From Struthio camelus (Eukaryota; Chordata; Aves; Struthioniformes; Struthionidae): DNA of 64,000 nt. Below are positions 23,701 through 31,679 of the stretch, one piece after another (the first letter of the stretch is position 1; every line of letters starts with the position of its first letter). Location of the stretch: positions 26,024,997-26,088,996 of the forward strand of contig NC_090953.1 of the NCBI RefSeq assembly GCF_040807025.1, read 5' to 3'. A program made the translations under genes and the position numbers. Under the pieces are notes generated by a model that saw only the letters and a list, made by a program, of their open reading frames with translations, ran no database searches and was not told where the DNA came from.

Positions 23701-26615
23701 TTGGATGCCAGGGGTTGTTCGGAGGATGAAGAGTCCAAGTAAAAACTCCAGGCCAAGGCCCCAGACAACAGCTCTCCAGGACACCTGGGACCAAGAGCAG
23801 AACGGGAACTGAGATGTTAGCAGAGCCTAAAGACTTTCTTCTCCAGCCTCCTGCCTCTGTCAACAATTGCACATGGCAGACATCATCACACTGTGCCCTG
23901 AGTGATGGTCACGGGAATGCTACTAAAAAAAGTGTCATAGAAACCCACAAGCTGGTGATACAGGAAGGAGAAAATGAGTTGGTGGGACTCAGGAAATGGC
24001 TGATGGAACATAACCTGCCAGACCTACCCAGGAGGAGAAGAGCACGGAGAACTTCTGGCGGTTTGACTAGTATTACATATTCCCTAGAGCAAACTTGCTC
24101 TTCATTAACCCTTTGCAGGAAGGGGGTGGAGGGATTGCCCAAAACATTTAAGCAGGTTGAGTTGGAAGTTAATGGGACTTCACTTCAACTGCTTCTGCCC
24201 AAGCCACTCAGAGTGCTCCTCCACCTGCCTGAAGCTCATGACAGGGTGTGGTGCTGGGTCTGTCCTGGGATGAAGGATGTGCTGCAAAACAGGATGGAGG
24301 TACAAAGAGGGAGCCCCAAGATAAGCCGTGAGAAGGAAAGCAGAGCGATGGCTTTGGGACTCCAGCCAGTCAGCCTGGTCTCTGGTGCCCAGGCTGTGCC
24401 AGCTCCTAGCTCTGCCCAGGAGCCCTGCTGGCTCCCGTGCTTCCTTTGAGGAGCCCATGGGCTCCTTCTCCCTTGCCCCAGCGATGGGTGATCAGGGGAT
24501 GCCAGTAGACAGGAAGCACTTATTCCCTACTTCCTCCTCAGCTTTCAGTGCCGGTGGTTACATCCAGCAAGGGGAGCAACAGCTAAGCCACATCTGAAAT
24601 GCTTACTGCGCCGTGGTGCTTTGAGCAGGCAAACAGGAACAGAACCAAAAAGCAGAGACCAGCAAATGAGACGAGCTGCTCTGGATTTCTGGAGGTGTCC
24701 AAAACCAGCCAGGTGGTCAGACCACCCAGGAGGACCACACAGAGCATCCTGTAAAGGAAATCCCAGACTGTGTCACAGAGAGGATGTCCCCATGGGGAAC
24801 AGACAAAGGACAAGCTCAGGAGCTAATTGTCCAGGAGATGCCACCATACAGATCACACATCTAATGAAACCTGAGCTTAGACATAAATAAGGGGTGTGAA
24901 TTGCCATCACACTTGCTCTTTGGCTGAACTTCCCGTAATGGAGATCATTACTGAGGTAGAGGGGTGGCAGTAAGCCATTTTTGCCACAGCTTTTAGAGCC
25001 ATGCCTCATCAATCACAAGGTGCCTGCACAGCACAAGGCAAGTGCCCAACACCAATGGCTGTTGGTCATGCTAGCCCAGCTCTGGCTGGGAAGTCATGTG
25101 AGTGCGGATCCAGGCCCTGGGAGGGATGTGGCCCTGTCTCTTCCTGACTCACCATTTCAGCCACGGCCAGGACTTTTGGAAGCATTTCCGACAGGGCCTG
25201 AGGAGCTGCAATATCTTTGCCCCACAGTGCTTCCGGAAGAGACTCCAGCACATGAAGAAGACAACCAGAGCAGTCATAACAACCAAGGCAAGGGCTCGCT
25301 GGAAGTTGAGCCAACAGGCTGCAGCGAAGTAGCACAGGTAGGCTGGAGAAGGTACGCTGGGAATCAGCAATGGCAGGACTATGGGATCATGGGATCATCA
25401 TACTAACTGGGCCCAACGTTGAGGTCTGTTTCTCTCCAGACCTCCTTCCCTGGCCTCCCTTAGGGCTCCCATTTGTGTTTGGGGAGGCTTTAGGGAGCAC
25501 CAGCCCAGCAGCCTGGCTCTGGGGCTCATTGGTGGTGGCATCTCAGCTGTCTGGGGGCACATGGAGCAAGTAGAAGAGGAAAAGCAAACCCTCGGGGTAG
25601 GAGGAGAAAGAAGAAGAGGATAGTAGGGTGCTGCTAGCCCTCATAGGACAGGAGTGATGGGGTGAGAAAGACGTAGACAACGGGGCTGGTGAGAACAGAT
25701 ACAACCTCCAGGCAGATGATGGTGTCCAGCTTTTGGAGTATGGGAGCATGGCCAGTCAAGGGTTATGGAAATGGGGCCTCAGTGCTGAGGAGACCTCACC
25801 TATACAAAGGAGCCCCAAGACGACCTTCTGCATTGCCTTGGCATGAGCCTTACAGAAACGCTTTGCCTTGGATGCCGGGTGCAGGGCCTTCCTGGGGAGA
25901 TTCACACAGCAGAGATGTGAGAGGCCCAGAAGATGGATCTGGGCTCCATGACCAAAACTACCAGAGCCATATCATGATCTTGTCTCCTAGACAGCATTTG
26001 CAGCAGCAATATGGCAGTGTAGGTATGCCTCGGCCTCTAGCAGCTATACTACCTCAGAGGAGAGAGGAGAGGAAAAGACTGGCCAGTTATGGCAGGGGAG
26101 ACCTCCCTGTACGCCCCAGGGCCCAGGGCACATCGAGCAGATGCTTGCTCCAGGTGGCTATGCTGCTATGGGGACAGAGACCTCACCACTGCTGCCTTAC
26201 AAAACCATATGTAGCTGTCAGGTAATGTATACCCTACCTTGTCTATACAGCATGACCCTACGCTGCTCCCAAATCAGGTACTTGCAAGCCAGGTTTGATG
26301 GTACAAGAGCTTGCTATGACCCCTGAAAATATTGTACATGCAAAGTGCTGCATGCATCTCCAGGGGAAATTTTACCTCCAGTAAGAGGAGAATCTGCCTT
26401 TCCCTTCTCTTCCCCTCTCCTCCTTGCTCTCACCACATGGATCATCAGATTCCTTATGGAGCCTCTCTTCCCCCTGAAAAACACCATTAGCCGGAGTACC
26501 CTAAGCAGCTTCCTGCACACAGACAAGAGAGGAAGGGAAGCCTTACCTGGGAGCTGAAAGCTGGGTTATCTGAGCCCCTCTCAAGGTTGACCAGGGTTAT
26601 CTGGTTATCTTCCAT
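17619..26615 (-). CDS. SLC28A1: SLC28A1-like concentrative nucleoside transporter, complete (17 coding exons, 660 aa)
   Basis: Exons, 5' to 3' on minus: 26615-26547, 26473-26376, 25891-25800, 25342-25153, 24748-24607, 23784-23671, 23286-23209, 22822-22742, 22398-22318, 22172-22047, 20701-20571, 20349-20181, 19954-19757, 19328-19247, 18687-18589, 18140-18029, 17739-17619. All donors are GT, acceptors AG, and phases close; 660 residues compare with about 650-660 for human CNT1/CNT2. The family couples sodium to nucleoside uptake at the plasma membrane. Visible marks: [68 protein letters not shown], and a C-terminal tail with three N-glycosylation sequons. Wording is closer to CNT1 than CNT2 ([27 protein letters not shown]), but selectivity residues G314, Q315, S348 and V349 match CNT3. 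The ATG at 26615-26613 has A at -3 and G at +4. An SLC28A2 or pre-duplication identity is possible. Confidence 0.93.
18029..18140 (-). CDS. SLC28A1: SLC28A1 coding exon 16
   Basis: Residues 584-621: [16 protein letters not shown], the NFSS sequon, then YTCCKQLFA. Extracellular C-terminal tail of the family. Phase 1 to phase 2. Confidence 0.92.
18589..18687 (-). CDS. SLC28A1: SLC28A1 coding exon 15
   Basis: Residues 551-584: [20 protein letters not shown], then [11 protein letters not shown]. Phase 1 at both ends. Confidence 0.94.
19247..19328 (-). CDS. SLC28A1: SLC28A1 coding exon 14
   Basis: Residues 524-551: [19 protein letters not shown] then IGIMLGGL. Phase 0 to phase 1. Confidence 0.94.
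19757..19954 (-). CDS. SLC28A1: SLC28A1 coding exon 13
   Basis: Residues 458-523: [35 protein letters not shown] and KQWIS. The donor GTGAGA overlaps what would read VR in frame; using it joins IS to the ERAES of the next exon, matching human spacing. Confidence 0.92.
20181..20349 (-). CDS. SLC28A1: SLC28A1 coding exon 12
   Basis: Residues 401-457: [40 protein letters not shown] and [11 protein letters not shown]. Confidence 0.94.
20571..20701 (-). CDS. SLC28A1: SLC28A1 coding exon 11
   Basis: Residues 358-401: [20 protein letters not shown], then [16 protein letters not shown]. Phase 0 to phase 2. Confidence 0.94.
21240..21780 (+). mobile_element. CR1 LINE, 5'-truncated, in SLC28A1 intron 10
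   Basis: About 540 bp of CR1 3' region in plus orientation, antisense to the host gene. Recognisable are GAGAGAGTCCAGCAAAGGAT, a GAGAAGAGAAGGCTGAGGGG block and the terminal CCTTCCAGGCTAAATTATTC followed by TGTGATTC. The last 60 bp hold a local duplication of GAGCCCTCAGAG. The recognisable 3' terminus points to an avian or crocodilian CR1. Confidence 0.85.
22047..22172 (-). CDS. SLC28A1: SLC28A1 coding exon 10 (selectivity site)
   Basis: Residues 316-357: [14 protein letters not shown], then [21 protein letters not shown]348 and V349 are the second selectivity pair; CNT1 has S and L, CNT2 has T and V, CNT3 has S and V. Confidence 0.95.
22318..22398 (-). CDS. SLC28A1: SLC28A1 coding exon 9 (substrate/sodium site)
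   Basis: Residues 289-315, with [20 protein letters not shown]314 and Q315 occupy the first pair of nucleoside-selectivity positions; human CNT1 has S and Q, CNT2 has G and M, CNT3 has G and Q. Confidence 0.95.
22742..22822 (-). CDS. SLC28A1: SLC28A1 coding exon 8
   Basis: Residues 262-288: [19 protein letters not shown] then VMQWLILK. Phase 0 at both ends. Confidence 0.94.
23209..23286 (-). CDS. SLC28A1: SLC28A1 coding exon 7
   Basis: Residues 236-261: [20 protein letters not shown] then EIFAFQ. Phase 0 at both ends, donor GTCAGC. Confidence 0.93.
23671..23784 (-). CDS. SLC28A1: SLC28A1 coding exon 6
   Basis: Residues 198-235: [23 protein letters not shown] and FQWLGDQIQ. Phase 0 at both ends. 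Confidence 0.94.
24607..24748 (-). CDS. SLC28A1: SLC28A1 coding exon 5
   Basis: Residues 150-197, including [20 protein letters not shown] and [12 protein letters not shown], a strongly family-specific block. Donor GTAAGC. Confidence 0.94.
25153..25342 (-). CDS. SLC28A1: SLC28A1 coding exon 4
   Basis: Residues 87-150, membrane segment [19 protein letters not shown] and the next hydrophobic stretch. Acceptor CCTTCTCCAG, donor GTGAGT, phase 1 to phase 2. Confidence 0.92.
25800..25891 (-). CDS. SLC28A1: SLC28A1 coding exon 3
   Basis: Residues 56-87: [20 protein letters not shown] and the first part of a membrane segment (VVLGLLCI). It aligns with the ARSFC(K/R) region of human CNT1/CNT2. The acceptor tract is weak (TGAATCTCCCCAG). 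Confidence 0.85.
26376..26473 (-). CDS. SLC28A1: SLC28A1 coding exon 2
   Basis: Residues 24-56, a charged cytosolic segment ending GKGRFSSYW(R). It links the start exon (phase 0) to exon 3 (phase 2) and is required to restore the frame. Acceptor GGTGTTTTTCAG. Confidence 0.8.
26547..26615 (-). CDS. SLC28A1: SLC28A1 coding exon 1 (start)
   Basis: Residues 1-23, beginning [20 protein letters not shown], the cytosolic N-terminus. Donor GTAAGG lies at 26546 downward. It ends in phase 0. A pyrimidine-rich AG (CTTTCTCTCCCAG on minus, near 26680) suggests that the 5'UTR is spliced. Confidence 0.85.
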
Positions 26616-27779
26616 CTTTAGGTGTGCTGCAGCTTCAATGCGTTAGAGAGATGGCACTGCGAAGGGTCAACACACTGGCTGGGAGAGAAAGCTGGGATCA
26701 GCTCTAGAAGAGAGGAATGTCTGACCCTGACTTTTGAGTTTGGGACTCCGAGAGGATGATCCCTTTGGTAGCAGAGATTCAGAGTGGTTCTTGCACCAGC
26801 GAATCGAAGGACTATCTTCTGGGGTCCTCAAGTCATGGGGCCAGTGTGCTGGCTTTCTTGCTCTCCTCTGACTCCGGGAAGGTGTTTGCTCTTCCTTGCT
26901 TCCAAGGGCTTACAGATGAGCATTAAACTTAGGGGAATAAATATGATACAATGCGGAGAGCCAGCAACACTCCTTCAAGTGAACAACAGTGACCACATGC
27001 CTCAGTGTGGGTCCCCTTGCTAAAGTCCTGTGGGATTTTGCAAAAAATAAATGTGACCATATCCCTCATTGAAGCTCTTAATATAACTAAGTGACTGTAG
27101 GATAAGAAAGATGGTCCTTTCGCATTGAATGAGGGTAAGAATAAATGGTGGTTTTCATGAGGAGTGATCAAAATGGGAGGGTCATACTAGGAAGGATGAG
27201 ATAGCAAAGCTAAAAACCAGTCTTTTGCCACTGCAGAAATCCTTGCAAGAATCCTGTTTGGACACCTTCTGGGTTCGTCTACCTGAAAAATGACAAGTGA
27301 AGAGCAGAAAAGACACAGAGAAGGTAGCAAGCGACCTGCAGAAGTACTTCTGTATGAGGAGGGAGGCAAAAGAAGAGGAGTCCTTGTTTTGGAAGAGAGA
27401 TGACTGAAGGGAGTTGTAGAGTTTACAATTTAAGGATGGCATAGAGAAGGTGAAGAAAGCAAGATTATCCATAGTTTCTCACGATGCAAGAATTAGGGTC
27501 CATTGAAGGGAATGATCCAGCCCCAAATGAAACGAGTGGAAGCAAGGAGCTTTTGGGGAGTGTGTGATTTAATTGATTGCCACTGGATGTCAAGGAGGCC
27601 AAAAGCAGTGATGCGCTCAACAAGCGAATAGGTCCACAGACGAAAAGGCTCTATCGCAAGCCACTGAAGGGGAAGCACGCTGACACCTGGGGTGCGCTCC
27701 AAGGTCCTTCTCTGTGCCTGAGGCCTCCCTTGCGTCTTGGCAAGAACAGGCTCCCTCGGTGCCGATGCAGGGCCCCACC
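26616..27779. other. Upstream region of SLC28A1, no gene recognised
   Basis: This should hold 5'UTR and promoter of the minus-strand SLC28A1. No TATA box or CpG cluster is obvious within the first kilobase. Nothing else was recognised. Confidence 0.5.
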
Positions 27780-27789
27780 CCTCCTCCAT

Positions 27790-28130
27790 GGCCCCAGGGT
27801 CCTTCCCTGGCCCACCCTGGGGCTCAGGGACCCCTCAGGACCTCCCCTCAGGGACCCCAGGCTCAGAGAGCTCCCCCGGCCACCCAAGGGCTCAGGGACC
27901 CTCCCCCTCCCGATCAACCCCAGAGCTCAGGGACTGCCTCCAGAGTCCCCCCCACCCAGGCTCTGGGAACACCTCAGGCCACCCCAGGGCTCAGGGACCC
28001 TCCCCAGGGCTCAGGGAACCCCTACGACCCCCCAGGACACCCTCGGGCTCAGGGACCCCCATGACCCCTCCTAGGGCTCAGGGACCTCTGCGTCACCCCC
28101 AGCCCACCCCGGAGCTCAAGGTGCCCCCCA
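27790..28130 (+). repeat. Degenerate minisatellite, core GGGCTCAGGGACC
   Basis: About nine copies of a GGGCTCAGGGACC-like core, separated by irregular 5-30 bp Pro-codon-like C-rich spacers. It accounts for the long open frames here, which are low complexity and not considered genes. Confidence 0.75.
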
Positions 28131-28139
28131 AGGCCCAGC

Positions 28140-28960
28140 CCCCTCCCCCCAGCCCCCCAGACCTCCCTCCTCCCCCCTGCCAGCCCAAGGCTCCGCCCAT
28201 AGCTCAGGTAGCCCCGGCCCCCCGCTGGCCCCGCCCCCCCAGCCGGCGAGGCGCGGGGGGGGGAGGGGGGGGAAGCGGCGCGCGCGTGTGGCCGAGCCCC
28301 CGCCAAGCCCTTCAGCTGCCCATTGTTTTGGTGAAGCCTCATTGGCTGCTCTCCCCCGGGGGGGTGTGGCTGGGCGGGCAGGCAGCCAATAAGAAGGGGG
28401 TGTGCGTGGGGGTGCAGCCGTGCCCCCTCCTCCCCGAGGCTCCTCACGTCGCCTCCCCCCGCCGGGCCCCCTGCCTGCCGCGTCCTGGTGCCCCCCACGT
28501 CCTCTCTGTGCCATCGGGCCATCGCACTGGCCGGCCGGGCCCCCGTCCCCTCGTGCCCTCGTGCCCCAGGCCGTCGTGGCCCCTGCGCCTTCACGCCCGC
28601 TGTCCCCTCGTGCCCGCGCCCTGCTGCCCCGTGCCCTCGCGCCCGCCACGGCCCCCGGCACTCACCCACCAGCCCTGAACCTGCCGGGCGCCAGGCCGCG
28701 CAGCTCCCTGTCCCGCACCCGGTTATCGATTAACAGCTCGGTCCAAAGACCTGGGCTTGGCAGCGCGGCCCGCCGCTGGCCAGGCTCCTCCCTGGGCGCA
28801 CGCCCTGGCGGCCCGGCCCGGCCCGGCCCGGCCCGGCCCGGCCCCGCGCGGCTGCCCAGCACGCTGGTGCTTCACGACGGCGGGCGCCCAAGGGGGCCTG
28901 GCGGAGCAGCCGTGGAGGCAACAGCGTCCGGGAACAGTCTCTCTTGACAGAGCGAAAAAA
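28140..28960. promoter_or_regulatory. CpG island with paired CCAAT boxes
   Basis: A very GC- and CpG-rich stretch. It contains ATTGG (28341-28345, CCAAT on minus) and CCAAT (28386-28390), with a G-rich KLF/SP-type element (GTGTGGCTGGGCGGG) between them. This looks like a housekeeping-type promoter. It is 1.6 kb upstream of the SLC28A1 start codon and could supply a distal first exon, or serve an unannotated transcript. Confidence 0.5.
28810..28842 (+). repeat. GCCCG pentanucleotide microsatellite
   Basis: About six tandem copies of GCCCG inside the CpG island. Confidence 0.85.
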
Positions 28961-29439
28961 CAAGCCCCGCGGCAAGCTCTGAAAAGTGAGAAATCCAACT
29001 TTTATCCTGGGAAATGCTTCCCAGGAAAAGAGCGGTGTCTGTGCGGCTGCCGAAACCACGGTGGCGCAAAGGCCCGAGCGGTGGTGGGTCTGCTAATGCT
29101 GGCCGCCACGGAGCAGTCAGGCCGGCTGAGCTGCCCGTCCCAGCCTGGCGCTCTTCCCCCTCAAACAGCATGGGATGGACGTGGCCTCTGCGAACAAAAC
29201 AGCCCTCATGCACCGGGCGCTGCAAGAATTCCCCATGTGTGAGCACTTGTCAGAAACCTCATATTCATGCGGGCTGGTGGGAGCCACATGCCCACATGCA
29301 CGCACCAAGTTGGTACCAGCCTGCTGCGCCGGTAACGCCGGGGCTGATTGGCCTCTCGTACGGGGATTTTTGCACCTGGGGATCCCAAGCAATGACAGGG
29401 ATTTTGCACCTATCTGGCACAAGACCCGCTCAGGAGACT

Positions 29440-30010
29440 TTAGCTGTATTTCATGTGCACATTACAACTGTTTGCATTGGCTCACACACTTGAGAACTGC
29501 TTGTGCACATGTAGAACAGCTTCTGCAAAGCTTGTGCAACGCTTGTGAACTGCTCGTGTGAACCAGATGCTGCCCATGCTCACTGCATGCAGCCTGGGCA
29601 CAGCTTGTACAGGGCTCATGCAGCCCAGGCATGGCTCACAGTGCTTGTGACCTACTTGTGCAAATGAGATGCTGCTTGCGCAGCTCTTGCATAGCCTAGG
29701 GACAGCTCATGCAATGCATGTGAACTGCAACGTGTGTGAACTTTGCCAGGGCACATGCAAAATTGGCATGTCTCATGCAAATGTCATGCATTGAGGAGAC
29801 AATGTTTCGTGCAGGGCTTGTGCGACGCTTGAGAACTGCTTGTGCATTCTGGACACAGCTCACAGGACACTTGTGAACTCCTCGCGTAAACCGGGCACTG
29901 CTTGAGCAGGGCTCGTGCAACACTTTGGAGTGCCTGGGCAAACCTGGCACTGCTGAAGCAAATCCAGCACGGCTTGTTCAAACCAGGCGTGGCTCATGCA
30001 CTCCGGGCCG
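29440..30010 (+). repeat. Degenerate tandem array of CTTGTGCA/CTCATGCA-type units
   Basis: About 570 bp built from recurring motifs such as GCTTGTGCAACGCTTGTGAA, CTGCTCGTG, GGCTCATGCA and CAGGGCTTGTGC, in a long, diverged period that I could not fix by eye. It abuts the tRNA inverted repeat. No gene was seen. Confidence 0.65.
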
Positions 30011-30240
30011 GCAGCGCCTGTGAACTGTTCGTGCTTGCACGAGCCTCCGCGCCCGCGAGCGCAGCCCCGGCCGCGCAAAGCACGCGCGGGTCGCGCACAG
30101 GCCGCTCAGAGCCCGGCGCAGCGTCCGAAGCGGCAGTACGGCCCCGCCCCACGCGTGCGCCACGTCGCGCCGTGAGCTCACCCGCCGCCTGCCCCTAACA
30201 GCGCGCGCGCCGCCGCCGCGCCCTAGAGCCCTCGTAGCGC

Positions 30241-30312
30241 GCCGTGATCGTATAGTGGTTAGTACTCTGCGTTGTGGCCGCAGCAACCTCGGTTCGAATC
30301 CGAGTCACGGCA
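30241..30312 (+). tRNA. tRNA-His (GTG), copy 1
   Basis: 72 nt folding as a complete cloverleaf, with acceptor GCCGTGA pairing TCACGGC, B-box GGTTCGAATCC, anticodon GTG at 30274-30276, and no intron. As expected, no encoded CCA and no encoded G-1. It appears identical to the conserved vertebrate tRNA-His. A T-run terminator lies 37 nt downstream. Confidence 0.97.
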
Positions 30313-30349
30313 TCGCCCCCCGGGCGGTCGCACGGCATCCGGGCTCTCC

Positions 30350-30376
30350 TTTTTTTTTTTTTCCCCTCCTTTTTTT
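30350..30376 (+). terminator. Pol III terminator tract of tRNA-His copy 1
   Basis: T13 at 30350-30362, followed by CCCCTCC and T7. It is the first T-run after the tRNA gene. Confidence 0.8.
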
Positions 30377-30421
30377 CAAACACTTCGCTTCGTTCCACTT
30401 TTCAGATTATTCCCTTTGTCT

Positions 30422-31053
30422 TTTCACCAGCCCTGCAAAACGCCTCTTGCTCCCGGGGGGCAGCGTCAGGGACAGCCCGCCGATCCTGGTGGCACCACAC
30501 CTCCACATCTGCCTCCGGAAGTGGAGAGGTGATGGGGCCCTGTGCTCCAAAAGGCTGGGAATGCCCGAGCAGGCCTGCAGCGAGCCGTACCCCAGCGCCT
30601 GTGGTCAGGCAGGGCTGGGGCATGGAGAGCCTCCTTGCTGGGTCTGCCTTCACATGAGCGTCATGGGGGAAGCCACTTCGGCCACCCAGGCAGGCTCCTG
30701 GGCACCACACAGAGATGTGCAGGCACCCTTGGGAGCTGTGTCCCCAGAGGGGGGCTGGCTGCCAGCATGGGGAACGGCCTCCATCCCACAAGGGATGCAC
30801 CCTGGATGCAGCTGCACCCTGGGGCTGCAGGAGAGCTGAGGCCACCACCTGGGTACCTGAATGTCCAGGCGCCCCGGTGCGGGGGTCCATCCCAGGGCAC
30901 CTGCTGTGCCTGTGAGCATGGCTCACGCTACAGGCTTGGGTGCTGCCAACCGGTCAGAGTGTGCTGGGGAGGAGGGGAACACACCTCGCCCGAGGCCTCC
31001 CCCTGCAGGCAACTACAAGTTGCCCAGCCCAGGCACTCTCCTGGGGTGCCGGG
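30422..31053. other. Spacer between the tRNA inverted-repeat arms
   Basis: 632 bp of GC-rich unique sequence. No gene was recognised. It is the loop of the palindrome. Confidence 0.7.
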
Positions 31054-31113
31054 AGACAAAGGGAATAATCTGAAAAGTGGAACGAAGCGGAAGTGTTTGA
31101 AAAAAAGGAGGGG

Positions 31114-31144
31114 AAAAAAAAAAGAAAAAAAAAGAAAAAAAAAA
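31114..31144 (-). terminator. Pol III terminator tract of tRNA-His copy 2
   Basis: On the minus strand T10-C-T9-C-T10, an expanded form of the T13 tract of copy 1, beginning 37 nt after the tRNA. Confidence 0.8.
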
Positions 31145-31181
31145 GGAGAGCCCGGATGCCGTGCGACCGCCCGGGGGGCGA

Positions 31182-31253
31182 TGCCGTGACTCGGATTCGA
31201 ACCGAGGTTGCTGCGGCCACAACGCAGAGTACTAACCACTATACGATCACGGC
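31182..31253 (-). tRNA. tRNA-His (GTG), copy 2
   Basis: Identical in all 72 positions to copy 1 and divergent in direction across the palindrome: the two 3' ends face each other across the spacer. Same cloverleaf, boxes and anticodon. Confidence 0.97.
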
Positions 31254-31389
31254 GCGCTACGAGGGCTCTGGGGCGCGGCGGCGGCGCGCGCGCTGTTAGG
31301 GGCAGGCGGCGGGTGAGCTCACGGCGCGACGTGGCGCATGCGTGGGGCGGGGCGGCAACTCGAGGCCCTCCCCGATGGTGAGGAATACG

Positions 31390-31423
31390 CGTTGCCAAGG
31401 CCGTGCGGCGTTTCCATGGCGAC
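31390..31423 (+). promoter_or_regulatory. RFX-type X-box pair in CpG-rich DNA
   Basis: GTTTCCATGGCGAC at 31410-31423 fits the X-box consensus (RYYNYY, 1-3 bases, RRNRAC). A half-similar GTTGCCAAGG lies at 31391-31400. X-boxes are bound by RFX factors, often at ciliary gene promoters. Which transcript it serves is unknown; an alternative SHF first exon is one option. Confidence 0.45.
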
Positions 31424-31679
31424 GCGGTAGGAGCGTGGCGGATTCCCGCCCCCCCCCCCCCCGGCGGCTGTGTGCGCGTGCGCGGCTCGGTGCCCTCCCG
31501 CCGCCTCAGCGCACGGGCGGGAGCGGGCGGCCGCTGGGTCCCCGCAGGGCGCTGCCGGCCCCGGCCCCGGTCCCGGCCCGCCCCCCGGTGCGGAGCTGCC
31601 GCTCCGGCCTGACCCGACCCTCAGCTCAGCTCAGTCCTGCGCAACGTGAGGGAGGTCCTGTTCTGAGGGCCGTCAGGGC

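Larger units (their letters stand above)
30141..30421 (+). repeat. Inverted repeat, left arm (contains tRNA-His)
   Basis: 281 bp that recur in reverse complement at 31054-31353. Outside the T/A runs I see only two substitutions and one single-base indel. The arm covers about 100 bp upstream of the tRNA gene, the gene, its trailer and about 45 bp past the T-run. The spacer between arms is 632 bp. Confidence 0.92.
31054..31353 (-). repeat. Inverted repeat, right arm (contains tRNA-His)
   Basis: 300 bp reverse complement of 30141-30421; the extra length is nearly all in the expanded A/T tract. It ends at GGGGCGGGGC, just before the X-box region. Confidence 0.92.

Noticed and set aside
27737-28678. 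Long Pro-rich open frames (up to 313 codons) over the minisatellite and CpG island
   Set aside because: Composition follows the GGGCTCAGGGACC repeat and C-rich DNA; frames are open on both strands and show no domain.
31140-31180. A-rich run beside tRNA copy 2 as evidence for a tRNA-derived SINE
   Set aside because: The run is the reverse complement of the Pol III terminator tract, lies outside a retroposed body, and the tRNA is intact with matching unique flanks in both arms.
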